A stretch of DNA of 24,156 nt from an uncultured Butyrivibrio sp. (GCA_910577605.1 CAJTON010000030.1:15164-39319); one strand, 5' to 3'. Shown: positions 1 to 7,448, numbered from the stretch's first letter. The notes: generated by a model not told the origin, from the letters alone. A program made the numbers and translations.

Positions 1-1322
1 CCCCACAGGGAGGAACGGAGGGCATTGATGAACCGGAGCCTTCGTATCCTAATATTATTTTTGTCCAGCTTGAGTCGCTGTTTGATCCTACGCTTCTTGA
101 GGGACTTGAGTTTTCGGAGGATCCCATACCGAATCTTCGCCGCCTGTACCGCAATTATTCGAGCGGTTATCTGTCGGTTCCTTCCTTCGGAGCGGGAACG
201 GCAAACACTGAGTTTGAAGTTATAACGGGAATGAATCTGGACGATTTCGGACCGGGAGAATATCCGTATAAGACGGTACTGAGAGATAACGCCTGCGAAT
301 CAATAGGCTATTATCTCAAGGACTACGGATATACCGTAAACGCGCTTCATAATAACGACGGAGATTTTTATGAGAGAAACAAAGTATTCAGCCGCCTTGG
401 TTTCGATACTTTTACGTCCGTCGAGTATATTGAAAAATACGACGTTACTCCGCTCGGATGGGCGAAGGACGAGTGTCTTATCAACGAAATAGTCAGTATA
501 CTTGATTCGTCGATCGAGCAGCAGGATTTTATTTACACCATATCCGTACAGGGACACGGGGATTATCCTGAAGACACGGAGGGGCTTGAACTGCCGGTGA
601 AGATTACGAATAATGAGATAACGGGAAATCCTTACGGATTTGAGTACTATGTTAATGAAGTGCACGAGATGGACAAATTCGTGCGCGATCTTACCGAGGC
701 GTTGTCCAAAAGAGAAGAGGACTGCGTTGTTGTTTTCTACGGCGACCATCTTCCTACTTTTGACATGACGGATGAGGATGTCAAAAACGGCGACATTTAC
801 CAGACGCAGTATGTTATCTGGGACAATATGGGACTTTCCAAGGAAGACAAGGATGTTGAGGCATTCCAGCTTTCAACCGTTGTTCTTGATAAACTTGACC
901 TGAACGGCGGTATCATTGCCAGGTATCATGGGGCGTTCATGGATTCTGAAGACGACGAAAAATACCGTGAGAATCTTAAACTGCTGGAATATGATATACT
1001 TTACGGCGATTGTGAGGCATACAAGGGCAACCTGCCCTATACGATAACGAATCTCAAGATGGGACATAAGGACATCAGGATAGCGGGAGCAAGGAACATT
1101 ACCGGACATGTGATAATAAACGGACAGAATTTCACGCCAGCCAGTCAGATACTTGTAAACGACGAGGAAGTGACCACGATTTTCAGCAACTCCTCGGAGC
1201 TGGTCGTTGATGAGTACCAGCTTGAGGAGGGCGATGAAATAGTGGTCGTTCAGAAGAGCAAGGCGCAGAAATATCTGAGCAGCACAAGCATATATGTGTA
1301 CGGCGAAAAGACTACTCAATAA
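1..1322 (+). CDS. LTA synthase-family sulfatase (5' end outside window)
   Basis: Membrane-anchored phosphoglycerol transferase/sulfatase fold; family members transfer glycerol phosphate from lipid donors to surface polymers such as lipoteichoic acid. The reading frame is open from base 3, so the N-terminal membrane helices and start lie upstream. Seen: a metal-site Glu in the VQLESLFD motif, a GTANTEFE motif whose first Thr (codon 198-200) matches the catalytic Thr of LtaS, an SVQGHGDYP stretch, and FYGDHLP with metal-ligand Asp and His. After the catalytic domain there is a C-terminal beta-rich tail (about bases 1040-1310, containing HVIINGQNFTPASQILVND) that resembles an IPT/TIG-type domain, not part of the classic LtaS core. 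The gene ends convergently and overlaps the DUF6062 gene by 11 bp. The exact polymer substrate cannot be told from this sequence. Confidence 0.88.
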   Translation, partial: PQGGTEGIDEPEPSYPNIIFVQLESLFDPTLLEGLEFSEDPIPNLRRLYRNYSSGYLSVPSFGAGTANTEFEVITGMNLDDFGPGEYPYKTVLRDNACESIGYYLKDYGYTVNALHNNDGDFYERNKVFSRLGFDTFTSVEYIEKYDVTPLGWAKDECLINEIVSILDSSIEQQDFIYTISVQGHGDYPEDTEGLELPVKITNNEITGNPYGFEYYVNEVHEMDKFVRDLTEALSKREEDCVVVFYGDHLPTFDMTDEDVKNGDIYQTQYVIWDNMGLSKEDKDVEAFQLSTVVLDKLDLNGGIIARYHGAFMDSEDDEKYRENLKLLEYDILYGDCEAYKGNLPYTITNLKMGHKDIRIAGARNITGHVIINGQNFTPASQILVNDEEVTTIFSNSSELVVDEYQLEEGDEIVVVQKSKAQKYLSSTSIYVYGEKTTQ

Positions 1323-2022
1323 ACGCGCCGTTGGTCTTTATCATTGAACGGATGACGGAATCCTTGGCGTTGTACCATGGCTCGTCGTTGTAATTGTAGT
1401 CGAATTTGTTTATGAACCATGCGAGATCGTCGCGGACGCGCTCCATATTGGAAACGTACAGCTCGCTCACGGTATTGACGAAATCGTCAAGCTCTCCGCC
1501 GCGCAGGAAGTCGGCGCATTTTTTGATAAGAACAGCGTAATGCTCGGAACAAAAGCCCTTGCAGGCTTTGAATTTATTCCTGAAATCCATGTCGGATCTC
1601 CACAGGTAGAAAACGGTGTCGATATACCTGTCAAAAAAATTATTGATTCTGCTGCAAATAAAGCAGGAGCTGTTAAGCCTGTCAAGGTACTGGATTACCG
1701 GGAGGCCTGCGGCTCCTTTTTTTATGAGCTTCGACGAACCGGAGGGAAGGCTCTTTTTTACGTCGCGGATAGTTTTGTCGAAATGCGTTTTCATTACCCA
1801 CGCCATTCCGAGGCGGTTTTCTTTGGCGTACACCATTCTTATGTGCTTGTCGCAGAAGCCGAGAGCGTCGGTCTGCGCTCTTGTGTCGTCCTCCATGTAG
1901 CTAGGTCCCATGGTGTAGTCCACCGCGTCGTCCTCAAGCTTTTTGAACATACTGCATATAGGGCATTCGCAGTCAGACGCGAAAGCGTCGTTTACGGGAA
2001 TCGAATAAAGAGTTTCCTTCAT
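1312..2022 (-). CDS. DUF6062 family Cys-rich protein
   Basis: Conserved Clostridia protein of unknown function; I recognise the family from its start (MKETLYSIPV) and its Cys motifs. The 236-residue protein has two similar Cys/His units: CECPIC (18-23) followed by FCDKH (56-60), and CFIC (120-123) followed by FCSEH (157-161). Each looks like a CxxC plus CxxH metal site, which suggests two zinc or Fe-S sites; this is inference. No signal peptide or membrane helix. I chose the ATG at 2022 because a GGAGG site lies 9 bases upstream; an in-frame ATG ten codons earlier has no such site. It has its own promoter, divergent from the MocR regulator, and its 3' end overlaps the LTA-synthase-like gene. 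Confidence 0.82.
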   Translation of the reverse strand: MKETLYSIPVNDAFASDCECPICSMFKKLEDDAVDYTMGPSYMEDDTRAQTDALGFCDKHIRMVYAKENRLGMAWVMKTHFDKTIRDVKKSLPSGSSKLIKKGAAGLPVIQYLDRLNSSCFICSRINNFFDRYIDTVFYLWRSDMDFRNKFKACKGFCSEHYAVLIKKCADFLRGGELDDFVNTVSELYVSNMERVRDDLAWFINKFDYNYNDEPWYNAKDSVIRSMIKTNGAFIE

Positions 2023-2054
2023 AAAATAATTCCTCCGGATAAAATAATACAATA

Positions 2055-2083
2055 ATTATACCAAAAAAACGCTCATTGCACAA
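2055..2083 (-). promoter_or_regulatory. Promoter of the DUF6062 gene
   Basis: On the minus strand TTGTGC (-35, 2078-2083) and a perfect TATAAT (-10, 2055-2060) are separated by 17 bases. The expected transcript start near 2048 leaves a leader of about 25 bases before the ATG at 2022. The -35 hexamer overlaps that of the divergent MocR promoter. Confidence 0.6.
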
Positions 2084-2104
2084 GATTAACGAATGTGGTA
2101 TGCT
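2076..2104 (+). promoter_or_regulatory. Promoter of the MocR-type regulator gene
   Basis: TTGCAC (2076-2081) and TATGCT (2099-2104) are separated by 17 bases. This places the transcript start near 2111, downstream of the upstream in-frame ATG at 2093, and supports the ATG at 2141 as the true start. The -35 shares bases 2078-2081 with the minus-strand promoter, so a regulator bound here could affect both genes. Confidence 0.5.
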
Positions 2105-2140
2105 TTAATTTCAAATAAATCCCAAAGGAGAAAATGCCAG

Positions 2141-3538
2141 ATGAAAGAATTAGCCATTTATGTTGACACGAACAGTAATGTGCCCGCTTATGAGCAGATA
2201 TATATATTTATAAGGGATGAAATAATACGGGGGAATATTAAAAAAGGCGCGAAGCTCCCTTCCTCGCGCTCGCTCGCGGAATATCTGCAATTCAGCCGCA
2301 GCACGATCCTTATGGCGTACGAACAGCTTATTGCGGAAGGATATATAGAGCCTTCCGCAAAAAAAGGATACTATGTGCTTGAACTTGAGCGCGATTTTAA
2401 AGGAGTGAAAAACGTTTCGGAGGCTGAGGATACGGACGGGACCGCATCAGAGGGATTTGAGATCGATTTTTCCTCCGACGGAATAGAGACGGAGCATTTC
2501 CCTTATAATGAATGGAGAAGAATAATGCGGCAGGTTGTCTCTCCCGAAAACAATGAGCTTTTCAACAGCGGGGATCCAAGGGGGGATCTGGGACTGAGGC
2601 GCGTCATATCGGAATATCTTATGGAGTCAAGGCGTGTCAAGGCAAGCCCCTCGCGCATAGTTCTGGGCGCAGGAAACGAGAGCCTTATGATGATAATAAA
2701 TATGCTTATAGACAGCGGAAGCGTTTTCGGAATGGAAAATCCGGTCTACCCTAAATCCTATATGCTTCTGAAGGGCTTCGGAAGAAGGATCGTTCCGGTA
2801 GGGATGGACGGCAGCGGTATGCTTGTAACGAAGCTTGAGGAATCGGGGGCGGAAATCGCGTATGTAACTCCGTCGCATCAGTATCCGGCGGGTACGGTTA
2901 TGAGCATTAGGCGGAGAATGGAGCTTCTTGACTGGGCGCAGGCGAAAGAAGGGCGCTATATAATAGAGGACGACTACGACAGCGAATTTCGGTATAAAGG
3001 CAAGCCGATCCCGGCGCTTCAGGGAAACGACGGCGGGGACAAGGTCATTTATATCGGTACTTTTTCCAAGTCCCTGTCTCCGGCAATGCGTATAAGCTAT
3101 ATGGTACTCCCGAAAGCACTTAGCGTAAAATATCTGCGGGACGGCGCTTATCTAGGGAACACAGTTTCACGCATTGATCAGAAGGCCGTTGAAATTTTTA
3201 TCAGAGAAGGCGGCTTCGGGCGTCATCTCAGCAGAATGCGTAAAATATACAAAAATAAGCACGACGTTATGCTTGCCTGTCTTAGAAAGTGGAAAAATAC
3301 ATACGTATCAGGTGAAAATGCCGGAGCGCATATGCTGGTCAGCGTAAATAACTGCATGAACAGCAGCGAAATGGAGCGTCTTGCCAAAGAAAACGGGATT
3401 AAGGTATACCCTCTTGACGCATACTATATTGAAGAAGGAGAAGCGCGCGATAACCGTATACTGTTAGGCTATGCGCGTCTCGACGCGGAGAAGATAGAAA
3501 AGGGTCTTTCGGAGCTTGCGCGGATATGGGGATTGTAA
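2141..3538 (+). CDS. MocR/PdxR-family GntR-aminotransferase regulator
   Basis: Transcription factor made of a GntR winged helix fused to a fold-type I aminotransferase domain that binds pyridoxal phosphate but usually acts as a sensor. Seen in 465 residues: winged helix about 12-80 (LPSSRSLAEYLQFSRST, AEGYIEPSAKKGYYV), an acidic linker to about 110, then the aminotransferase domain with the EDDYDSEFRY motif (276-285) and GTFSKSLSP, in which Lys310 is the expected PLP Schiff-base residue. The ATG at 2141 follows AAAGGAG by 10 bases. MocR proteins often control a divergent gene and themselves, so the DUF6062 gene is the first candidate target. Relatives include PdxR and GabR; the ligand cannot be assigned here. 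Confidence 0.9.
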   Translation: MKELAIYVDTNSNVPAYEQIYIFIRDEIIRGNIKKGAKLPSSRSLAEYLQFSRSTILMAYEQLIAEGYIEPSAKKGYYVLELERDFKGVKNVSEAEDTDGTASEGFEIDFSSDGIETEHFPYNEWRRIMRQVVSPENNELFNSGDPRGDLGLRRVISEYLMESRRVKASPSRIVLGAGNESLMMIINMLIDSGSVFGMENPVYPKSYMLLKGFGRRIVPVGMDGSGMLVTKLEESGAEIAYVTPSHQYPAGTVMSIRRRMELLDWAQAKEGRYIIEDDYDSEFRYKGKPIPALQGNDGGDKVIYIGTFSKSLSPAMRISYMVLPKALSVKYLRDGAYLGNTVSRIDQKAVEIFIREGGFGRHLSRMRKIYKNKHDVMLACLRKWKNTYVSGENAGAHMLVSVNNCMNSSEMERLAKENGIKVYPLDAYYIEEGEARDNRILLGYARLDAEKIEKGLSELARIWGL

Positions 3539-3566
3539 AAGTTGTGTGAAACCTTTGAAAAAATAG

Positions 3567-3595
3567 TTGGAAAATACGGGAGATTGTTATATAAT
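3567..3595 (+). promoter_or_regulatory. Promoter of the DUF4422 gene
   Basis: TTGGAA (3567-3572) and a perfect TATAAT (3590-3595) are separated by 17 bases, just after the MocR gene. The predicted transcript start near 3602 gives a leader of about 75-90 bases. No terminator hairpin is visible between the MocR stop and this promoter, so some read-through is possible. Confidence 0.65.
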
Positions 3596-3689
3596 ATGAA
3601 TACTTAGCAAGTTTTTTGCGAACAAAAGTTTGGAGTACTGCATAAATCAGATTTACTTGACTTGACGCAGCGGTATGGGAACGACTTCT

Positions 3690-4475
3690 ATGACAGATAT
3701 AAAAATAATTGTAAATACGCATAAGAGATACCGTATGCCTGACTCGCCTATGTATGTTCCGTTGCATGTGGGAAGCGCGGGAAAGCCGGGTATAGGGTAC
3801 CGCCGCGACGACACAGGCGATAATATTTCTTTCAAGAACGCGGGCTACTGCGAGCTGACGGGACTTTACTGGGCATGGAAGAATCTGCCTGCGGATTACT
3901 TGGGCATGGTGCATTACAGAAGACATTTTTCGCTTCATCAGGGAAAAGACAAATGGAAGAGTATTCTGACTGAAAGACAGGCGGAAAGACTCTGCGGGAG
4001 ATTCGACATTATTCTGCCGAGGAAGCGTCACTATTATATAGAAACGCTGTATTCGCATTATGAGCATACTCATTATATAGAGCATATCACGCAGACAAGG
4101 CAGATAATATCCGAGAAATGTCCCGAATACATTTCGAGCTTTGATTCCGTGCTGAATCAGAGCAAAGGATATATGTTCAATATGTTTATAATGAAAAGAG
4201 AACTGTTGGACGAATACTGCGCGTGGCTGTTCGATATACTCGGCGAGTTGGAGAACAGAGTCGTGGTGGATGGACTTTCGCCGTTTCAGAAACGATTCTA
4301 CGGAAGGGTAAGCGAGATACTGCTCAACGTGTGGCTGTGTTATAAGCAGAAGAATAGTACGGTCAGAATAGCCGTGATAAAATATATGCATATGGAGCAT
4401 ATCAATTGGCGCAAAAAACTTACTGCGTTTATGAAAGCGAAATTTTTTAAGAAAAAATACGAAGGCAGTTTCTGA
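3690..4475 (+). CDS. DUF4422 domain glycosyltransferase
   Basis: Probable capsular or exopolysaccharide glycosyltransferase. The 261-residue protein matches DUF4422 over its length: IKIIVNTHKRYRMP at the start, YCELTGLYWAWKN (53-65) and YLGMVHYRRHF (70-80), followed by DIILPRKRHYYIETLYSHY and the FNMFIMKRELLDEYCAWLF region. Family members act in the cytoplasm on nucleotide-sugar donors; donor and acceptor are unknown here. Start choice: the ATG at 3690 has a weak GGGA site and gives the usual MxxIKII beginning. The ATG five codons upstream (3675) has no ribosome site, and an in-frame stop lies just before it, so the gene cannot start much earlier. It has its own promoter and is not part of a visible polysaccharide cluster. 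Confidence 0.82.
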   Translation: MTDIKIIVNTHKRYRMPDSPMYVPLHVGSAGKPGIGYRRDDTGDNISFKNAGYCELTGLYWAWKNLPADYLGMVHYRRHFSLHQGKDKWKSILTERQAERLCGRFDIILPRKRHYYIETLYSHYEHTHYIEHITQTRQIISEKCPEYISSFDSVLNQSKGYMFNMFIMKRELLDEYCAWLFDILGELENRVVVDGLSPFQKRFYGRVSEILLNVWLCYKQKNSTVRIAVIKYMHMEHINWRKKLTAFMKAKFFKKKYEGSF

Positions 4476-4497
4476 GAAACCTAAGCTGCTGGGCAAG

Positions 4498-4531
4498 GTA
4501 AAAGCCGGGGACTTTAGTCCTCGGCTTTTAC
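4498..4531. terminator. Bidirectional hairpin terminator
   Basis: A 15-bp stem (4498-4512 with 4517-4531, one G-T pair) around a TTTA loop. Both arms end in four A or T bases, so it can terminate the DUF4422 transcript and, in reverse, the small membrane protein transcript. The stop codon of the minus-strand gene is in the loop and its last five codons form one arm. Confidence 0.75.
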
Positions 4532-4744
4532 TTCCTTATCGGCAGCTTCAGCGTCCGCCGTGATATTGACATAAGTTCTCTCTTCATCGTCGGCATCGTC
4601 CGAGAAGTCGTCGTCATAATCGTCCTCAAAATCGTCGTCATACGCTTCCTTCTTCTCTTTGATCTTGCTGTAAACGAAAAGTCCTCCAGCAACGCCCGCA
4701 ATTACCGCGACAACGGCAAGTAAGAATTTGAAAAATTTCTTCAT
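4514..4744 (-). CDS. Small single-pass membrane protein with acidic tail
   Basis: A 76-residue protein of unknown function. Residues about 4-24 form one membrane helix rich in Ala, Val and Gly after a KKFFKF start, then comes a basic KIKEKKE stretch and a strongly acidic tail (DDDFEDDYDDDFSDDADDEE). The charge pattern (basic side next to the helix, then the acidic region) suggests the tail is cytoplasmic, though orientation is inferred. The ATG at 4744 has AAAGGAG 7 bases upstream; the in-frame TTG two codons earlier is too close to that site. Similar small helix-plus-charged-tail proteins (YtxH-like) are common in Firmicutes, but I cannot assign a family. The gene ends inside the hairpin terminator. 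Confidence 0.75.
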   Translation of the reverse strand: MKKFFKFLLAVVAVIAGVAGGLFVYSKIKEKKEAYDDDFEDDYDDDFSDDADDEERTYVNITADAEAADKEVKAED

Positions 4745-4870
4745 CTTCAAGCTCCTTTCAAATATTCTTGCTCTTATTTTAATACGAAATGGAAAAAATT
4801 AAAAGTGGAATTATTAATTTTATAAAAATTTCATAATTTTTTACATAAACGAAGCTGATATATTTGCGTA

Positions 4871-4899
4871 TGGAAAAATATTTTGGGTTATGATATACT
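4871..4899 (+). promoter_or_regulatory. Promoter of the 371-aa hypothetical gene
   Basis: TGGAAA (4871-4876) and TATACT (4894-4899) are separated by 17 bases, with a TGN extended -10 (TGA at 4891-4893). The transcript start would be near 4906, about 29 bases before the ATG. Confidence 0.55.
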
Positions 4900-4934
4900 G
4901 AATATCATTGCAGGATAAAGGAAGGAGTCGGATA

Positions 4935-6050
4935 ATGGGGCTTAACAGACAATTTTTAAAGTCATATAAAAAGCCGTTCAGGATCAGGGTTGAGGAAAGC
5001 CTCAGGCTTTTTGAGGAAAATTCCGAAAAGCTTTGCTCGTACATAGACGCTAGCTGCCGTGAGGAAATGCTTGAACTTTGCGCGAAAATACTTTCGCCGG
5101 CTTTTGACACCGCTTTTGAACTGGGCTTTAACGGAAAAAAATACGAGCTAATACTTTCTCCGAACGGAAACGGCGTTTCGGTGTTTGTGCTTGATTATTA
5201 CCGTAAGCATCTGACGGATAAGCTCGGGGAAAAATGGAACGTAATCGTCGGAAGACAGCCGAATCCTAATATTGCGCTTCAGATGGGCGATGTAAAAGTA
5301 AGCGCGGAAGACTTTGATATGTGGCTTAGGAAGGATGAGGACAGCGTATGTCTTGAGCTTTATTGCGACAGTCTTGCGCCATTGCTTAAGAACGACGAGG
5401 ACAGAGCGTACGATATAATGTACATCCTTCTTGACAATACGGTGGGAGAGCTTGCCGGAATGAAGTATATAGGCGACGTCGTGCTTCTGTCTGAGAAAAA
5501 GAAGGAGGAGTGCGGCAGTCTTTCGCAGCTTCCGGCGTATCTTGCCGGTGAATTTGAGTTGCCGGACGGCGGAGTATGCTCTCCCGAAGTTTTTTATGAC
5601 AGCTACCGCGGATACAGACCTGTGAGTGTTGATGATTCGGAGTGCCGTTATGACAGGGACGACGTGTTCATCGGTGTTACCTGCTGTTATCCGCTTGTCT
5701 ACGAATATCTTAACGGCGAGAGCGGACTTGCGGACAGGCTTACGTCCTGCGGGATATGCGCCGGATATTTTGCTTATTCCAACGAAAGATTTGACGGCGT
5801 GCCTGACAGGGGAGCGGCGGTCCTTGATTTTCGCGAGGAGATACAGAACAAAATTTATGAGAGGACGGGCGAGGACTGTGTGCTTTTCACCGGAGGAGCT
5901 ACGGGAGTTTTCGGATCCTACATAGATTTTATCGCATGGGACATAGAAGCTTTGCTTGAGGCTGCGGCAGAGGTCATGAAGGAAAGCTCCTTGGAGGAGG
6001 CTTATTTCCACGCCATGAGAAAAGACGGGGGACTGCTCAGGCTGATTTAG
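4935..6050 (+). CDS. Hypothetical protein upstream of the DNA glycosylase
   Basis: I do not recognise this 371-residue protein. It is soluble, acidic, without signal peptide or membrane helix. The N-terminal part (1-60) is predicted mostly helical; the middle (70-190) alternates strands and helices (ELILSPNGNGVSVFVLDYYR, NIALQMGDVKVSAEDFDMWL); the C-terminal part has ECRYDRDDVFIGVTCCYP and GEDCVLFTGGATGVFGSYID. The last motif, a Gly-rich turn before YIDFIAWDIEALLEA, looks like the most conserved-looking part, but its role is unknown. The ATG at 4935 follows AAGGAG by 9 bases; an upstream in-frame TTG at 4908 lies at the predicted transcript start and is rejected. It is 28 bp upstream of the glycosylase gene and probably co-transcribed with it. 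Confidence 0.75.
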   Translation: MGLNRQFLKSYKKPFRIRVEESLRLFEENSEKLCSYIDASCREEMLELCAKILSPAFDTAFELGFNGKKYELILSPNGNGVSVFVLDYYRKHLTDKLGEKWNVIVGRQPNPNIALQMGDVKVSAEDFDMWLRKDEDSVCLELYCDSLAPLLKNDEDRAYDIMYILLDNTVGELAGMKYIGDVVLLSEKKKEECGSLSQLPAYLAGEFELPDGGVCSPEVFYDSYRGYRPVSVDDSECRYDRDDVFIGVTCCYPLVYEYLNGESGLADRLTSCGICAGYFAYSNERFDGVPDRGAAVLDFREEIQNKIYERTGEDCVLFTGGATGVFGSYIDFIAWDIEALLEAAAEVMKESSLEEAYFHAMRKDGGLLRLI

Positions 6051-6078
6051 GTCTGAATTGTATACGGAGGATAAAAAA

Positions 6079-6984
6079 TTGAACGGACAGGTTTATAAGA
6101 CTCATTACGACGGGGAAACAGGCAGTCTGACTGTTTCGGGAATAAGGGATTTTCTTCTCAGTCAGACCCTCGAGTGCGGACAGTGCTTTCATTTTGTGAA
6201 GGCGGGAGAAGAGGAATATTACATAAGCGCGATGGGCAGGTGCCTTCATATAAAGCAGACGGGGGATGAGCTGACGTTTTTCAACACGACAAAGGAGGAA
6301 TACGGGAGCGTCTGGGAGGATTATTTTGACCTCGCGCGCGATTACGGCGCGATAAAAGAGGCGCTGCTTGAAAAAGACGACGCGCTCAGACCGGCTATTG
6401 AAGCGATGTGGGGCGTGCGCATACTGAATCAGGACTTCTTCGAGACGCTCATATCCTTTATTATTTCGCAGAATCAGCAGATTCCGCGTATCAAACGGAT
6501 CGTTGCGGTCATATCATGTAACTACGGCGACGCGCTTGACAACGATATGTATTCCTTTCCCGACGCAGAGCGCATACTCGCGGCGGGAGTGGACGGGATA
6601 CGCGGCTGCAAGGCGGGATTCAGAAGCCCGTATATAATCGACGCGTGTGAAAAGTATATGGCGGGAGCCGTTGACAGGGATAAGCTTATGGCGGCGGATT
6701 ACGCCGGATGCGTCGAAAGCCTCAAGCAGATAAAGGGCGTCGGGGATAAGGTCGCCAACTGTGTGGCGCTTTTTTCGCTCGGAAAGAGAAACGCTTTTCC
6801 CGTGGACGTATGGATAAAGCGTATTATGGAAAGCATCTATTTTGGAGAGGAAACAGCCATTTCCGCGATTCAGGCGCTTGCCGAGGACAAATACGGCGAG
6901 TACGGCGGATATGCGCAGCAGTATCTTTTTTACTTCGCAAAAACCAATGAAATTGGCAAAAATACGAGAAAAAAAGAGAAATAA
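6079..6984 (+). CDS. 8-oxoguanine DNA glycosylase, OGG1-type HhH-GPD
   Basis: Base-excision repair enzyme that removes oxidised purines, chiefly 8-oxoguanine, and can cut the strand by beta-elimination. The 301-residue protein has the N-terminal OGG domain (FLLSQTLECGQCFHF, 25-39), helical domain start FFETLISFIISQNQQIPRIK (120-139), and the helix-hairpin-helix IKGVGDKVANC (218-228). Lys224 matches the catalytic Lys249 of human OGG1 and Asp243 in PVDVW matches Asp268. The start is a TTG at 6079 with GGAGG 8 bases upstream; a TTG seven codons earlier lacks a site. No Fe-S Cys cluster is seen at the C-terminus. AlkA-type 3-methyladenine glycosylases share the fold, but the N-domain favours the OGG type. 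Confidence 0.9.
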   Translation: MNGQVYKTHYDGETGSLTVSGIRDFLLSQTLECGQCFHFVKAGEEEYYISAMGRCLHIKQTGDELTFFNTTKEEYGSVWEDYFDLARDYGAIKEALLEKDDALRPAIEAMWGVRILNQDFFETLISFIISQNQQIPRIKRIVAVISCNYGDALDNDMYSFPDAERILAAGVDGIRGCKAGFRSPYIIDACEKYMAGAVDRDKLMAADYAGCVESLKQIKGVGDKVANCVALFSLGKRNAFPVDVWIKRIMESIYFGEETAISAIQALAEDKYGEYGGYAQQYLFYFAKTNEIGKNTRKKEK

Positions 6985-7039
6985 TGAGAAAGTTCAAGAA
7001 AACATATGCATTCCTGGCAAAATCAGCCTTACAATATGT

Positions 7040-7068
7040 TTGCATACTGTTATTAAAATGACTAATAT
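7040..7068 (+). promoter_or_regulatory. groESL promoter
   Basis: TTGCAT (7040-7045) and TAATAT (7063-7068) are separated by 17 bases. The expected start near 7075 lies just before the CIRCE element, the usual layout for HrcA repression. The -10 lies within a perfect 7-bp inverted repeat (7058-7076). Confidence 0.5.
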
Positions 7069-7076
7069 ATAGTCAT
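7058..7076. repeat. Perfect inverted repeat over the groESL -10 region
   Basis: ATGACTA (7058-7064) and TAGTCAT (7070-7076) flank ATATA. It ends 3 bases before the CIRCE element and has a different sequence, so it may be a second operator or only a chance dyad in AT-rich DNA. Confidence 0.5.
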
Positions 7077-7079
7077 TGG

Positions 7080-7106
7080 TTAGCACTCGACATTAAGGAG
7101 TGCTAA
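7080..7106 (+). promoter_or_regulatory. CIRCE operator (HrcA binding site)
   Basis: Exact match to the CIRCE consensus: TTAGCACTC (7080-7088), 9-base spacer, GAGTGCTAA (7098-7106). HrcA binds this dyad and represses the heat-shock operon until misfolded protein occupies GroEL. The hrcA gene is not in the window. Confidence 0.97.
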
Positions 7107-7144
7107 CAACACTAAGACGGATTTGAAAATAAGGAGGTTTTATA

Positions 7145-7429
7145 ATGAAGTTAGTACCTTTAGGAGACAGAGTAGTTCTTAAACAGCTTGTAGCTGAAGA
7201 GACAACAAAGTCCGGAATCGTTCTTCCGGGACAGGCGAAGGAAAAGCCCCAGCAGGCAGAGGTCGTTGCGGTAGGACCCGGCGGAGTGGTTGACGGCAAA
7301 GAAGTCACCATGCAGGTCAAGGTCGGCGATAAGGTTATTTTTTCAAAATATTCAGGAACAGAGGTTAAGATCGACGATGAGGAGCTCATCGTTGTAAAGC
7401 AGAACGATATACTTGCGGTAATCGAATAA
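7145..7429 (+). CDS. groES: Co-chaperonin GroES
   Basis: 10-kDa cap of the GroEL chamber, cytoplasmic heptamer. The 94-residue length is typical. Seen: the start MKLVPLGDRVVLK, the mobile-loop region ETTKSGIVLPGQAKEKPQQ (about 20-38), VVAVGPGG, and GDKVIFSKYSGTEV near the C-terminus. AAGGAGG lies 7 bases before the ATG. It is the first gene of the CIRCE-controlled operon, 19 bp upstream of groEL, so heat-shock control by HrcA is expected. Confidence 0.98.
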   Translation: MKLVPLGDRVVLKQLVAEETTKSGIVLPGQAKEKPQQAEVVAVGPGGVVDGKEVTMQVKVGDKVIFSKYSGTEVKIDDEELIVVKQNDILAVIE

Positions 7430-7448
7430 TTTTTGGAGGTAAATAATA

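Noticed and set aside
25..225. Short plus-strand frame at the window start
   Set aside because: The overlapping frame codes the LTA-synthase metal and Thr motifs; this frame is out of register with it.
1540..2055. Plus-strand open frame (171 codons) opposite DUF6062
   Set aside because: The minus strand carries the Cys motifs, promoter and ribosome site; the plus frame has none.
3601..3689. Possible riboswitch in the DUF4422 leader
   Set aside because: Only a tiny GCAA/TTGC stem is visible and no known aptamer pattern; the leader is short.
3399..4496. Long minus-strand open frame (365 codons) opposite the MocR and DUF4422 genes
   Set aside because: It is antisense to two clear genes, has no ribosome site and no recognisable protein motif; a shadow of their codon use.
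5148..6011. Minus-strand open frame (287 codons) opposite the hypothetical gene
   Set aside because: The plus-strand gene has a promoter and ribosome site; the minus frame is Arg/Lys/Val-rich with no ribosome site.
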